Assembly: GCF_963677685.1 (NCBI RefSeq) | Contig: NZ_OY782186.1 | Location: forward strand, 1,736,001-1,800,000 | DNA: 64,000 nt | From: an uncultured Bacteroides sp. | GTDB taxonomy: Bacteria > Bacteroidota > Bacteroidia > Bacteroidales > Bacteroidaceae | Reading direction: 5' to 3' | In this document: piece by piece, positions 39,257 to 49,263 of the stretch | Position numbering within the stretch: position 1 is the first letter of the stretch | Layout of the letters: each line of letters opens with the position of its first letter | The notes under the pieces: generated by a model | The model's database searches: none | What the model was told of the DNA's origin: nothing | What the model saw: the letters and a program-made list of their open reading frames with translations, nothing else | Made by a program: the position numbers and the translations under genes

Positions 39257-40543
39257 ATGGGAACAAAGAAATTGCATTTTGAGACACTTCAACTACATGT
39301 GGGACAAGAAAATCCGGATCCGGCTACAGATGCACGGGCGGTACCTATTTATCAGACAACTTCGTATGTGTTTCGCAACTCAGCTCATGCTGCCGCTCGC
39401 TTTGGCTTGCAAGATCCCGGAAATATCTATGGGCGGTTAACTAATTCTACCCAAGGGGTACTTGAAGAACGTGTTGCAGCGCTCGAAGGTGGAGTCGCAG
39501 GATTGGCTTTGGCTTCAGGAGCTGCAGCTGTAACTTATGCTATTGAGAATATTACCCGTGCAGGTGACCATATCGTATCGGCCAAAACAATTTATGGAGG
39601 ATCTTATAACCTATTAGCACATACTTTGCCGACTTATGGAGTTACCACTACATTCGTTGATCCGTCTGATCTTTCTAACTTTGAGAAAGCCATTCAGCCC
39701 AATACTAAAGCAATATTTATTGAGACCTTAGGTAATCCTAATTCTAACATTATTGATATTGATGCTGTGGCAGCTATTGCTCATAAACATGCCATCCCAT
39801 TAATTATAGATAATACTTTTGGTACTCCTTATCTTATTCGTCCTATTGAGCATGGAGCAGATATTGTGATCCATTCTGCTACTAAATTTATTGGTGGACA
39901 TGGAACTTCATTAGGAGGAATTATTATTGACTCCGGTAAGTTTGACTGGGTTGCTTCCGGTAAATTTCCACAGTTGACGGAGCCTGATCCTAGCTATCAC
40001 GGAGTACGTTTTGTTGATGCTGCCGGTGCAGCTGCTTATGTGGTGCGTATCAGGGCTGTTCTGTTGCGTGATACCGGCGCGGCAATCAGTCCTTTTAATG
40101 CGTTTATTTTGTTGCAAGGGCTCGAAACGCTATCTTTGCGCGTAGAACGTCATGTGGAGAACGCTTTAAAAGTTGTGGATTATCTTGCGCGTCACCCTAA
40201 GGTGGCTGCGGTTAATCATCCGGCATTATTGCATCACCCTGACCATGGACTTTACCGAAAATATTTTCCAAAAGGAGCAGGTTCTATTTTTACATTTGAA
40301 GTAAAAGGGGGAACAGAAGAGGCGCAGGCATTTATTGATAGTTTACAAATCTTTTCACTATTGGCCAATGTAGCAGATGTGAAATCATTAGTGATACATC
40401 CTGCAAGTACTACGCATTCGCAGCTTAATGAACAGGAACTTATTGAACAAGGTATTACTCCGGGTACGGTTCGACTTTCTATTGGTACAGAGCATATTGA
40501 CGATATTATTGATGATTTGGAACAAGCCTTTAACAACATTTAA
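39257..40543 (+). CDS. metY: O-acetylhomoserine sulfhydrylase (PLP enzyme)
   Basis: Enzyme of 428 residues that makes homocysteine from O-acetylhomoserine and sulfide, also able to act as cysteine synthase. Motifs: [32 protein letters not shown] at the start of the fold (typical N-terminus), [31 protein letters not shown], and the PLP lysine in [15 protein letters not shown]. The C-terminal [17 protein letters not shown] is standard for Cys/Met metabolism PLP enzymes. Genes after it (GNAT, MnmA) are in the same direction but functionally unrelated. Confidence 0.93.
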   Translation: MGTKKLHFETLQLHVGQENPDPATDARAVPIYQTTSYVFRNSAHAAARFGLQDPGNIYGRLTNSTQGVLEERVAALEGGVAGLALASGAAAVTYAIENITRAGDHIVSAKTIYGGSYNLLAHTLPTYGVTTTFVDPSDLSNFEKAIQPNTKAIFIETLGNPNSNIIDIDAVAAIAHKHAIPLIIDNTFGTPYLIRPIEHGADIVIHSATKFIGGHGTSLGGIIIDSGKFDWVASGKFPQLTEPDPSYHGVRFVDAAGAAAYVVRIRAVLLRDTGAAISPFNAFILLQGLETLSLRVERHVENALKVVDYLARHPKVAAVNHPALLHHPDHGLYRKYFPKGAGSIFTFEVKGGTEEAQAFIDSLQIFSLLANVADVKSLVIHPASTTHSQLNEQELIEQGITPGTVRLSIGTEHIDDIIDDLEQAFNNI

Positions 40544-40593
40544 GCACTTTGAAGTGTTATGTTTTATAATATATAAGATTAACATTAAAATAA

Positions 40594-41061
40594 ATGACTG
40601 AACTGAGAATAGAACTTTATAAGTCCGATTACCTCAGGGATTTTGTCCGCCTTAATTCAGAATGGATACAGACTTTCTTTCATTTGGAAAGTTCTGATTT
40701 GGATGCATTTAGCGATCCTGAGAAATACATTCTGAAGCAAGGTGGGCAAATATTCTTTGCCGTGAATGAGCTAGGAAGACCTGTAGGATGCTGTGCTTTG
40801 ATTAATCATCCTGATGAGAAATGTTTCGAATTTGCTAAAATGGCAGTTTCTCCTAACCACCAAGGTAGAGGTGTCGGTCGACTTTTGGGAGAAGCAGTTT
40901 TAGCTTATGCACGAGGACAAGGCATTGAACGAATTTTTTTAGAAGGTAATACGCGATTGGAGGCTTCGTTAGCCCTCTATCGTAAGTTGGGCTTTAAAAA
41001 GGCAGCGATGAGAGAGAATACTCATCAAAGATGTGACATTATAATGGAATTGGATTTATAA
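40594..41061 (+). CDS. GNAT-family N-acetyltransferase
   Basis: Protein of 155 residues. The acetyl-CoA motif A is FAKMAVSPNHQGRGVGRLLGEAVLAYA, and motif B is the YRKLGFKKA segment. The acceptor is unknown. The start ATG at 40594 is 50 nt after the sulfhydrylase stop. The next gene, mnmA, starts 7 nt after its stop, so the two are translationally linked. Confidence 0.9.
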   Translation: MTELRIELYKSDYLRDFVRLNSEWIQTFFHLESSDLDAFSDPEKYILKQGGQIFFAVNELGRPVGCCALINHPDEKCFEFAKMAVSPNHQGRGVGRLLGEAVLAYARGQGIERIFLEGNTRLEASLALYRKLGFKKAAMRENTHQRCDIIMELDL

Positions 41062-41068
41062 ATAAAAT

Positions 41069-42133
41069 ATGAATATTGCAGCATTATTATCGGGAGGTGT
41101 AGACAGCTCTGTTGTCGTACACCTTTTGTGTGAACAGGGTTATAAGCCCACTCTTTTTTATATAAAGATTGGTATGGACGGGGCAGAATATATGGATTGT
41201 TCGGCGGAAGAGGATCTTGAGCTAGCCTCAGCTATTGCCCGTAAATATGGTTTGCCTCTTGAAGTGATAGATCTCCATCAGGAATATTGGGATGGGGTGG
41301 CTTCCTATGCTATTGATAAGATAAAGAAGGGTTTAACTCCCAATCCGGATGTGATGTGTAATAAGCTGATTAAATTTGGTTGCTTCGAACAGCGTGCCGG
41401 TAAAGATTTTGATAAAACAGCTACCGGGCACTATGCTACGACAATAGAAAGCGAAGGAAAAATATGGCTCGGAACAGCTAAAGATCCGGTCAAAGATCAA
41501 ACGGATTTTTTAGCTCAGATTGACTACCTACAGGTTTCTAAACTGATGTTTCCTATTGGAGGATTAATGAAACATGAGGTACGTGATATCGCTTTAAAGG
41601 CAGCTTTGCCTAGTGCTAAAAGAAAAGATAGTCAGGGAATCTGTTTCCTTGGAAAAATTAATTATAATGATTTTGTTCGTCGTTTCCTTGGCGAGAAGGA
41701 AGGTCCCATTATTGAATTGGAAACAGGAAAGCGTGTTGGTACACATCGGGGTTATTGGTTTCATACCATCGGACAACGCAAGGGTTTGGGATTAAGTGGA
41801 GGCCCTTGGTTTGTGATAAAGAAGGATATTGAAGAGAATATTATCTATGTGTCCAATGGCTATGATGTGCAAACTCAATATGGTTATGAGTTTGCTATGC
41901 GTGATTTTCATTTTATCACGGATAATCCTTGGGTAGATGAACAGCATGAGCATGATGTTACTTTTAAAATACGTCATACACCCGAGTTTTTGAAAGGCAA
42001 ATTAATACGCATTGGAGATGAATACAAACTCATTTCCTCGGATAAACTACAAGGCATTGCTCCCGGACAGTTTGGTGTAATCTATGATAAAGACGCACGT
42101 ATTTGCTTTGGTAGTGGGGAGATTGCGGGCTGA
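41069..42133 (+). CDS. mnmA: tRNA 2-thiouridine(34) synthase
   Basis: ATP-dependent thiolase of 354 residues that makes 2-thiouridine at wobble U34 of Lys, Glu and Gln tRNAs. PP-loop [10 protein letters not shown] (residues 7-16); catalytic Cys97 in VMCNKL and Cys192 in SQGICFLG; the tRNA-recognition region ATGHYA. The C-terminal beta-barrel ([14 protein letters not shown]) is present. Bacteroides often carry more than one MnmA copy; whether this is the only one cannot be judged here. Confidence 0.94.
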   Translation: MNIAALLSGGVDSSVVVHLLCEQGYKPTLFYIKIGMDGAEYMDCSAEEDLELASAIARKYGLPLEVIDLHQEYWDGVASYAIDKIKKGLTPNPDVMCNKLIKFGCFEQRAGKDFDKTATGHYATTIESEGKIWLGTAKDPVKDQTDFLAQIDYLQVSKLMFPIGGLMKHEVRDIALKAALPSAKRKDSQGICFLGKINYNDFVRRFLGEKEGPIIELETGKRVGTHRGYWFHTIGQRKGLGLSGGPWFVIKKDIEENIIYVSNGYDVQTQYGYEFAMRDFHFITDNPWVDEQHEHDVTFKIRHTPEFLKGKLIRIGDEYKLISSDKLQGIAPGQFGVIYDKDARICFGSGEIAG

Positions 42134-42168
42134 TAATTTTCTGGTAAATACTGTTATTCACGATATAT

Positions 42169-42204
42169 AGAATGGTTCCGGCTTCTTGTCGGAGCCATTT
42201 TTCT
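42169..42204 (+). terminator. Hairpin terminator after mnmA
   Basis: Arms AATGGTTCCG (42171-42180) and CGGAGCCATT (42190-42199; one G-U pair), 9-nt loop, T-run follows. Confidence 0.8.
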
Positions 42205-42220
42205 TTTATAAATCGAGGGT

Positions 42221-42886
42221 TTAAATGTAGTATTCGGCCATATCTACAATGCCTGCACGCATAGCATATTTGGTTGCTTCATGTGCATTGTTTACGCTTA
42301 ATTTCCGGAAGATGTTTTTGCGATGACTATTGATTGTGTGGAAACTTAAATTCTTTTCTGCAGCGATCTCTTTAGTAGTTTTGCCTAAAGCAATCTCTTT
42401 GAGTATGAGTCTTTCACTGGGAGTTAGCAGATGGTCTTCTTGTATAGTGGCAGTTGTAGTGTTAGAGTTGGTATTGCCATTGAGTAAGAGATTGCTTGCA
42501 TGATTACAAATAAAACGCTCTTTCTTGGCAGCACATTGTAAAGCAGTAGTAATCTCTTCTTTTGAATTATCTTTCATTACTACGCTGAAAGAATTTCCGG
42601 AGAGTAATACTTGTCTTAAAAAGTTGAGGCTAAGCTCTTCTGAAAATAGTAACCAGTTGATCTCTTTGAATCGTTCATGAAGCACCAATAATTCTTCTGC
42701 ACCACCAAAATCAAAGAGAGTATAATCTATTACCACAACAGCATCCGGATGCAGACGTAATTGACTGATGAGTTCAGCTTTATTATCGGCTTCAAGTAAT
42801 AGGCTGACCTCTTTTTGCCTGCTAAGCAGAAACATTAGGCCTGCTTTTGTTATATCCTGATTATCTGCAATGATATATTCTCTCAT
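42221..42886 (-). CDS. LuxR-type response regulator
   Basis: Protein of 221 residues. N-terminal receiver (about 1-125) with phospho-acceptor Asp in VVVIDYTLFD and conserved Lys in VVMKDNS; C-terminal LuxR helix-turn-helix (about 150-215; LTPSERLILKEIALGKTTKEIAAEKNLSFHTINSHRKNIFRKL). The acidic pocket near the N-terminus is reduced (IIADNQ), so phosphorylation may be weak. It is the last gene of a probable operon with nhaC (61 nt upstream) and a VIT1-type gene, though it also has its own TATTTTTG promoter box at 42913-42920 (minus). Confidence 0.88.
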   Translation of the reverse strand: MREYIIADNQDITKAGLMFLLSRQKEVSLLLEADNKAELISQLRLHPDAVVVIDYTLFDFGGAEELLVLHERFKEINWLLFSEELSLNFLRQVLLSGNSFSVVMKDNSKEEITTALQCAAKKERFICNHASNLLLNGNTNSNTTTATIQEDHLLTPSERLILKEIALGKTTKEIAAEKNLSFHTINSHRKNIFRKLSVNNAHEATKYAMRAGIVDMAEYYI

Positions 42887-42947
42887 TTTATTTTCGGTGA
42901 AGTCTCTTTAGGCAAAAATACACTTTTTTGTGATAGAACAATTCATC

Positions 42948-44378
42948 TCAGACTTGTTTCTTTATTATTTTATAGCCTATGGAAGCTATAAGGATGCTCA
43001 TTAGCGGACTAATAATATTGAAAAAGCAGTAGGGTAGATAGATAAGAGTAGGTACATTGAGGATTGTGGATTGCGTCATGCCACAAGTATTCCAAGGTAT
43101 AAGAACTGAGGTAACTGTCACTGAATCTTCAGTAGTGCGGCTTAGCAGGCGACTTTCATACCCTTTATTTTTATAGATATTGTTGAACATATTGCCAGTG
43201 AGAACAATGGAAATGTATTGATCGGCTGTAGTGAGGTTTAAAAAAATGCCTGAGCATACTGTTGAAGCTACTACACTGGCGGTATTTTTCATGAAACGTA
43301 CAAATACAGAGGTTATGCTTCCAAGCATTCCGCTTGCCGTCATCGCTCCACCAAAACACATGGCACAAACAATTAGCCATACAGTATTCAACATGCCTGC
43401 CATACCACGGGTTGCGATTAGCTCCGTAAGTGCTACATTGTCTGTCTGTAAATTAGTGGAACCATAGAATGTCATCATTAGTCCTTTAAAAGCAGATTCT
43501 GCACTTTTGTGGGCTATACCTGAAATTTCATGTAGCAAGTCGGGCTGAAAGATCAATGCGAATATCCCTGCTAGAGTAGTAGATAGAAAAAGTGTGATAA
43601 GCGAAGGCACTTTGCGTGCTATTAATATTGCAGTAGTCAGAGGCACGACTAACAACCAAGGTGTGATATTGAATTTATTATTTAACGAGGCTGTAAATTC
43701 CACTATACGTTGTGTGTTATCTGCATTATGTGAAAGTCCGGCTATGGTGAAGATAATCAAAGTAATAACTAAAGATGGCACGGTAGTGATCATCATATAG
43801 CGGATGTGTGTGAAGAGGGGAGTGTCCGTTACTGATGAGGCTAATACAGTGGTATCTGATAAGGGAGAAATCTTATCACCAAAATAAGCTCCTGAAATGA
43901 TTGCTCCTGCTATCCAACCGTCATCAAATCCTTGTGCCTTTCCTATTCCCATTAGTGCAATTCCTATTGTGGCAATGGTAGTCCATGAACTACCAGTCAT
44001 TAAGGATACTAATGCACAGATAATGCATGTGGATGCAAGAAAAAAGTGCGGATGAATAATCTGCACTCCATAATAGATAAATGTTGGTACAATACCACTT
44101 ATCATCCAACTGCCACTCAAAGCTCCGATGATAAGTAGAATAATCAACGCCGTTGCTATACCCGCTATGTTGTTTGTGATGGCTATCTCGAAATCTTTCC
44201 ATGCAATCTTATATATTGCCATGCCAATGAGCACACATACGGATGTTGTGGCGAGAAGTACTATCTGACTACCACCGCTCAGAGCATCACTCCCGAAAAC
44301 TTGTATGGTTGCGGCAAGCAAGGATACTAATAAAATAATAGGAATGATGGACACCAACGGTGATGGCATTTTTTTCAT
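42948..44378 (-). CDS. nhaC: NhaC-family Na+/H+ antiporter
   Basis: Membrane protein of 476 residues with about 11-12 helices. Family motifs include GAYFGDKISPLSDTTVLASS (the central NhaC signature), TGSSWTTIATIGIALMGIG, and TTEDSVTVTSVLIPWNTCGMTQ near the C-terminus. It exchanges Na+ for H+ in pH or salt homeostasis, although some members are malate-lactate antiporters. It is 21 nt downstream of the VIT1-type gene. Confidence 0.92.
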   Translation of the reverse strand: MKKMPSPLVSIIPIILLVSLLAATIQVFGSDALSGGSQIVLLATTSVCVLIGMAIYKIAWKDFEIAITNNIAGIATALIILLIIGALSGSWMISGIVPTFIYYGVQIIHPHFFLASTCIICALVSLMTGSSWTTIATIGIALMGIGKAQGFDDGWIAGAIISGAYFGDKISPLSDTTVLASSVTDTPLFTHIRYMMITTVPSLVITLIIFTIAGLSHNADNTQRIVEFTASLNNKFNITPWLLVVPLTTAILIARKVPSLITLFLSTTLAGIFALIFQPDLLHEISGIAHKSAESAFKGLMMTFYGSTNLQTDNVALTELIATRGMAGMLNTVWLIVCAMCFGGAMTASGMLGSITSVFVRFMKNTASVVASTVCSGIFLNLTTADQYISIVLTGNMFNNIYKNKGYESRLLSRTTEDSVTVTSVLIPWNTCGMTQSTILNVPTLIYLPYCFFNIISPLMSILIASIGYKIIKKQV

Positions 44379-44399
44379 ATCTCTGATTTATTTATAAGT

Positions 44400-45272
44400 T
44401 TAGGCTTCTATTCCGGTAAATACTTTGAGGGCATAACCAATGAGGAAGCTGATTCCTGCCACGCTAAAGCTGAGTATGGCCATTTCAACGAAACGTTTTT
44501 TGAAGCTCTCTCCACGGGCAACGGCAGAATAATAGTTGAACATGGCAATAATGAGTAATGCCATCAGTAACATAACGCTTAGGGCTATCAATACATTGCT
44601 TATGAAGACAAAAGGTGCCACAAGTGCCACAACGGTAATGATGTAAGCGATGCCTGTGTAGAGAGCTGCTTTAACAGGATGCTTATTGTCTGCCTTATCT
44701 GATTTGGTAGAGAGATATTCAGATGAAGCCATAGATAGAGCGGCGGCTATTCCGGTAATGCTCCCTGTCAAGGCGATGAGGTGAGAATTGCTTAAAGCCA
44801 AAGTAAAACCTGCTAATGCTCCGGTAAACTCTACTAATGCATCGTTCAATCCTAAAACGACCGAACTCATATACTCCAGTCTTTCTTCATTGATGAGTTC
44901 AATAAGCTTATGCTCATGCTTCTCTTCATCTTTGGCTAATTTTATTAAGTCGGGATATTGCCCATATTTGTAATACACTTCTTGAGCATCTTCTTCATCG
45001 GATTCCATGAGTTTGATAGCAAAGGTAAGTCCCAGAATACGTGCTAACCAATAATATGTAATAATTCGTGTGCGGTTAGGGGCAACGTCTCTTCCTGTGT
45101 GTTTCTTTAGAATTTCATAGTGCGCTTTTTCTTCGGCGGATATCTGCAATAGAATATTCTTATTCTCTTCATCTTTCGTGATCAAAGCCAATTTAGCATA
45201 GACAATGCTTCCGGTTATTTCGTCTTCCTGAAAGCGAATAAAGTCTTTCAGTGTCTCTTTATTTAAATCCAT
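44400..45272 (-). CDS. VIT1/CCC1-type iron or manganese transporter with ferritin-like N-domain
   Basis: Protein of 290 residues. The N-terminal half (about 1-140) is a ferritin/rubrerythrin-like helical domain with repeated E and H residues (EEKAHYEILKKH, KDEEKHEHKLIELINEERL). The C-terminal half is the CCC1/VIT1 membrane domain with about five helices (VLGLNDALVEFTGALAGFTLAL, the M-x2-SEYLSTKSD segment and later helices). This family moves Fe2+ or Mn2+ across membranes. The longer frame starts at 45299, but that start lies inside a TACCTTTG promoter box (45297-45304), so ATG 45272 is used. Confidence 0.88.
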   Translation of the reverse strand: MDLNKETLKDFIRFQEDEITGSIVYAKLALITKDEENKNILLQISAEEKAHYEILKKHTGRDVAPNRTRIITYYWLARILGLTFAIKLMESDEEDAQEVYYKYGQYPDLIKLAKDEEKHEHKLIELINEERLEYMSSVVLGLNDALVEFTGALAGFTLALSNSHLIALTGSITGIAAALSMASSEYLSTKSDKADNKHPVKAALYTGIAYIITVVALVAPFVFISNVLIALSVMLLMALLIIAMFNYYSAVARGESFKKRFVEMAILSFSVAGISFLIGYALKVFTGIEA

Positions 45273-45296
45273 GATTTTTAATGTATGTTGTTTACG

Positions 45297-45304
45297 CAAA
45301 GGTA
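45297..45304 (-). promoter_or_regulatory. Promoter -7 box for the VIT1-nhaC-luxR operon
   Basis: Minus-strand TACCTTTG, exact -7 match. It sets the start of the VIT1-type gene at 45272. Confidence 0.55.
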
Positions 45305-45364
45305 TAATATTTGCCGAAAATAGTGCATATGAATAGTTGTTTAAATTGGTTTGTTTACAAAAGA

Positions 45365-45407
45365 AAAGCAGGCTATTCCAAAAAGATGCTTTTGGAAAGC
45401 CTGCTTT
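45365..45407 (-). terminator. Hairpin terminator after metal TonB receptor
   Basis: Arms of 18-19 bp with a single bulged A: 45365-45383 (AAAGCAGGCTATTCCAAAA) with 45390-45407. It lies 53 nt after the receptor stop (45460). Confidence 0.8.
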
Positions 45408-45459
45408 GTTATTAAGTGATGAATCTTTATTTGTTTATTGCGGATTCATCTTTTAAGTT

Positions 45460-47871
45460 TTAAAGGCTTAGTGGTATAATTAATTTAACTCCAAAATTAC
45501 GTCCCATATTATACACTCCTTGTCGACCTGTTACCGCATTCTCATCGCCGTATTTGAGTCTGCTCAGGTGGTTTTGGTAAGCTTTGTCAGTTAGGTTATT
45601 TGCAGTGAAGAACAAAGATGCCAATTTATGCCCCTTATGCATGAAATCCGTTCCGATTGAAGCATTAAGTAGTGTATATCCTGGAGTTGCAGTCTCGGTG
45701 CCAAAAGCTGAATATACATGATCTTGCTTCATATAGCTTTCAAGCCCAAACGAAATATATGTATTGTTCAGTGTTTTGCCGTGACGGATAAGATCATAGC
45801 GTATATCTGATACAAATTTAGGTGCAGGAGTGAAAGGTAGGTATTTAGTAGAGTCCGGTTGGTTCAGTTGCACAGAGTTTACATAAGAAAAGGAATTTTG
45901 GAAATGTAAACGTTCTACCGGATGAATATCTATACTTATTTCTCCTCCCAATATACGGGCATCTCCTGATACAAATTGATAAGTCTTATACCCGTCTGTT
46001 AGTATCTCTTGTCCGTTGTTGTCTGTTAACTTATGCGAGAAGATGAAATTGTTTATGCGGTTGGCAAACAAAGAAAGCTCTCCTGATATAATAGGTGAAG
46101 AATATTCCAATCCCCAGTCTAATTGCCAACTGTTTTCCGCTTTCAAAGCTGTATTTCCTTTCTCGTAACGAATAGTCCCTTCGTGAGCGCCGTTAGACGC
46201 CATCTCACTGATATTGGGAGCTCTGAAGCCTCTCGAAACATTTAACTTAGTATGCCATGCGTCAGATAGTTGATAAGTTAATCCCAAACTACCGCTAATA
46301 CCACTGAAATTGCGAGAGAAGTCGGCAAACTTCTCTTCCGCTCCTTGGCTTCCCTGGCTTACTACCTCTTCATCAGCATTCAGATATAATGATTTGCCAT
46401 GAGTATGGCGGTGATCATATCGTACACCTCCACTTACATCTAAATTACCAAATGAGCGACTTGCCACGGCGAATACACCGGCATCGAATAAATTATATTC
46501 AGGAATAAGAAATTCACTGCCCTTATTCAATGATCTCTGATACATTCCGTTTATGCCAGTTACTATCTTGTAACCTCCTATTTCGGGTAATGTATAACGC
46601 ATGTCATAGTTTACCGTGTGCAATTGGAAGTAGAGTCCGTAGCTTTTAGGCGATAATATATCTTCAAATTCCTGACGACGATTTTGTTGGTAACCAATGA
46701 TGGTTCGCAAGTTTCCTTCTCCTAGCACGAAACTGTTGTTTAGCACAGCTTTGTAGTGGTATATCTGTTGATAAGGCATTGGGTGGCTATAAGATTTACC
46801 ATCTTTATCTGTTGCGATAGCTTCATCCGCTTTCCCGTCAATGATGATTGGTCTAACGAACTTTCCTGTAGCCTCATCTCGTTCTCCCTCTACGATTCCA
46901 GGAGTAAGGTGGTAATAATCAAGTGTCAGATGAGAGTATCCCCAATTACGGTTTATGCCTAGTAGGCCGGACAGTGCTCTTTCTCTGAATCCTGATCCAT
47001 AAACGTACCCGTCGTATTTATTTTTATAAGCATGAGCCATCTTATCGCTGTAACGCCAGTTCCAAACAAACCCCTTCTTATTTCCGGCAGTGTTAAGAGA
47101 GTAGTTAAATAATCCGTTGTTACTTTGGTATTCTGTTGCTAGATTTGCTTGTATTGATCCTTCGGGCAATATCGGAGCTGCTTGAAAGTTGATCACTCCT
47201 GCCATTGCGTCCGAACCATAGGTTAAACTTGCCGGACCTTTTAATATCTCTACTGAATTTACTGTTTGAGGATCTATTTCAATTCCATGCTCGTCACCCC
47301 ATTGTTGGCCTTCCTGACGTATCCCGTCGTTTACCACTACTACTCGGTTGTATCCTAATCCTCTAATTACAGGTTTGGAAATACTACTACCTGTGGTTAT
47401 TTGAGAGATGCCGGGTTGCTTTGCAATGGCGTCGATGATATTGGTAGACGACTGTTGTTGCAACTCCTTATGCGATACGTAAGAGATAGGAGAGGGAGTT
47501 TTTTTGATCAGCGTGTTTCCGGTCAGAGCCGTGATTACAACTTCATTAATCTGAGCATTGGACTCCTTTAAAGCGAAGTTAAGGCTTTTAGTTGTTTTGA
47601 GATCTACTGTCTGCACAATCGTTTGATGCCCTAAATAGGTGATCTGCAAAGTGGTCTTTATTGCAGGAAGATTATCAATGTGATAATTTCCTTCGTCATT
47701 GCTGACAGCTCCTGTTTTCAAATCGGGAAAGTATATGTTTACTCCGATCAATGGGCTACCGTCTTTTGCATCAGTGATTTTTCCTTTTAAAGATTTGTTG
47801 CCAACGGCACTGTTTGCAAATGCGCACGCTATGGAGAATAGGAATACAGTTATTATATATATTCTTTTCAT
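45460..47871 (-). CDS. TonB-dependent receptor, probable metal uptake
   Basis: Protein of 803 residues: signal peptide (1-19), CarboxypepD_reg-like domain (about 28-110; LKGKITDAKDGSPLIGVNIYF), plug (about 125-235) with SKPVIRGLGYNRVVVVNDGIRQEGQQ, GDEHGIEIDP and GPASLTYGSDAMAGVINF, and a barrel with the ending YNMGRNFGVKLIIPLSL. The GDEHG stretch in the plug resembles ZnuD-type zinc receptors rather than glycan receptors, and no SusD is encoded. A His/Cys-rich small exported protein encoded 200 nt upstream fits zinc or another metal; this is inference. Confidence 0.88.
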   Translation of the reverse strand: MKRIYIITVFLFSIACAFANSAVGNKSLKGKITDAKDGSPLIGVNIYFPDLKTGAVSNDEGNYHIDNLPAIKTTLQITYLGHQTIVQTVDLKTTKSLNFALKESNAQINEVVITALTGNTLIKKTPSPISYVSHKELQQQSSTNIIDAIAKQPGISQITTGSSISKPVIRGLGYNRVVVVNDGIRQEGQQWGDEHGIEIDPQTVNSVEILKGPASLTYGSDAMAGVINFQAAPILPEGSIQANLATEYQSNNGLFNYSLNTAGNKKGFVWNWRYSDKMAHAYKNKYDGYVYGSGFRERALSGLLGINRNWGYSHLTLDYYHLTPGIVEGERDEATGKFVRPIIIDGKADEAIATDKDGKSYSHPMPYQQIYHYKAVLNNSFVLGEGNLRTIIGYQQNRRQEFEDILSPKSYGLYFQLHTVNYDMRYTLPEIGGYKIVTGINGMYQRSLNKGSEFLIPEYNLFDAGVFAVASRSFGNLDVSGGVRYDHRHTHGKSLYLNADEEVVSQGSQGAEEKFADFSRNFSGISGSLGLTYQLSDAWHTKLNVSRGFRAPNISEMASNGAHEGTIRYEKGNTALKAENSWQLDWGLEYSSPIISGELSLFANRINNFIFSHKLTDNNGQEILTDGYKTYQFVSGDARILGGEISIDIHPVERLHFQNSFSYVNSVQLNQPDSTKYLPFTPAPKFVSDIRYDLIRHGKTLNNTYISFGLESYMKQDHVYSAFGTETATPGYTLLNASIGTDFMHKGHKLASLFFTANNLTDKAYQNHLSRLKYGDENAVTGRQGVYNMGRNFGVKLIIPLSL

Positions 47872-48071
47872 TGTTGTTATGGTTATTAGTAATTAATTTC
47901 CAACCTTCTTTTTGAGGTTGAAGAATGATAATTTCGATAAGTTTATACCTCCTCAATCTTATGCTATAATCATGCATATATCTTTGAAGTTCGCAGACAG
48001 CAAACACTTTCTATTGCAATACGCAATAAAAATAAGAATAAAACGAGGCGATATTAATGAATAATAGTATG

Positions 48072-48407
48072 TCAGGCTATTGCGGGAGGGGCACGTAAGC
48101 CGTGAGAGTAGGAGATACTAAATGTTCGTTCATTTTGGTAAGCTAGGGCTATATAAGGAAGAAGCCTGGCTACAAATGTTATTTGAACAAAGTCGGTTTG
48201 AATGAAAGGTGACAGGGTAAAGTTACAAATCGGACAATCATTATGTTCGTGCTCGTTTGTGTTTTTTGTTTGAAGTTCATGAGAAGGCTTAACAACATTG
48301 TCATGATGGTGAAATGACTTCACCACCTGTATCGGCATGAATGCTAAGAGTAGCACCCAGGCGATATACATTCTTGTTTTACTTTCTCTTTTTACCCTGT
48401 TAAGCAT
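48072..48407 (-). CDS. Small His/Cys-rich exported protein
   Basis: Protein of 111 residues. Short basic start, hydrophobic helix MYIAWVLLLAFMPIQVV, then SFHHHDNVV and later NEHEHNDCPICNF, which resemble metal ligands, and a second hydrophobic part with VTFVARLLPYIALAYQ. Similar small proteins with HHH and CxxC motifs (DUF2946/DUF6769-like) are encoded next to metal TonB receptors. The start ATG at 48407 is used; ATG at 48371 is possible, and the TATCTTTG box at 48416-48423 lies very near the first start. Function not shown. Confidence 0.7.
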   Translation of the reverse strand: MLNRVKRESKTRMYIAWVLLLAFMPIQVVKSFHHHDNVVKPSHELQTKNTNEHEHNDCPICNFTLSPFIQTDFVQITFVARLLPYIALAYQNERTFSISYSHGLRAPPAIA

Positions 48408-48505
48408 GTTGAATACAAAGATAGACAGAAGTTTTGCTTATAAAATCTGTCTTCTGACTTTATTAAACGCTTTTATATTTTATTTTGTTTTAAATGAAGT
48501 ACTTG

Positions 48506-48928
48506 TTATCGAGAATATTCTTTCCAATAATGTTGTAGAAAGAGGTATCCGGTAGCTGCAAGAGCAGTCGATAAGCCTGTATAGAAAAAGGCTATAAACC
48601 AATCAGGGAGTAGATGGAAAGTACGTACGGTAATACCCAAGGTTATCATAAATATCATGATAATCCATCCTTTGAGATCGAAAAATGCCAAAGGATGATT
48701 CCTATCGCTTTTCTCTGCAATTCTGCGACTATGTTTAATAAATAGTCGCTTAAAGATTAAAAAGAAAAAGATTAAAAAGATTGCGATTGCTCCGAGAGCT
48801 TTTATCGGCCAGTACAACGAATCGTTGAGCCATGTTTGAATACCTATTTTTAATATGTTGGCACCGGCTATGATCCATACGATGCCAGCTGTGATTATGA
48901 GGGTTTTCCTATCTACGTATAATTTCAT
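48506..48928 (-). CDS. Four-helix membrane protein, unknown function
   Basis: Protein of 140 residues with four hydrophobic segments (TLIITAGIVWIIAGANIL, ALGAIAIFLIFFFLIF, WIIMIFMITLGITVRTF, WFIAFFYTGLSTALAATGYLFL) and a basic loop KRLFIKHSRRIAEKSDR. It begins MKLYVDRKTLII. No characterised homologue is recognised. It is upstream of the His/Cys-rich protein and receptor genes on the same strand (98-nt gap). Confidence 0.75.
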   Translation of the reverse strand: MKLYVDRKTLIITAGIVWIIAGANILKIGIQTWLNDSLYWPIKALGAIAIFLIFFFLIFKRLFIKHSRRIAEKSDRNHPLAFFDLKGWIIMIFMITLGITVRTFHLLPDWFIAFFYTGLSTALAATGYLFLQHYWKEYSR

Positions 48929-49186
48929 TTCTTTGGTTCTTTATTTGGGTGCAGTAAATCTTGTTTCATTCAAACTTCTATGTGAATGAAGCTTTCTGCT
49001 TTTTGAGTTCAGGTACTATAAACAGTCGGGCGGAAGAGATTGTTTATGCTGATAGAACTCTTTAAAAAATCATTTAGAATCAGCCGATGGTATAGGTATC
49101 TTTTGTATCTTTGAAAGATGAGATCTTTTTTTTCCTTCCTTTCTTTATCGTCTCTTCTCTCTTATTTTTATTCGTTTTCCAAATGT

Positions 49187-49263
49187 AGTCTCTGCACTCC
49201 CCGTGTGTAGACCGGAGAGACTCCGTATGAAGTCCCTACAGTCTCCATGTGGGAAACGAGACT
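49187..49263. repeat. Paired AGTCTC/GAGACT palindromes
   Basis: Two successive hairpins with nearly the same stem: AGTCTCT (49187-49193) with AGAGACT (49216-49222), then AGTCTC (49240-49245) with GAGACT (49258-49263). Arms can pair alternatively. The block is clearly richer in GC than its surroundings. Confidence 0.45.
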
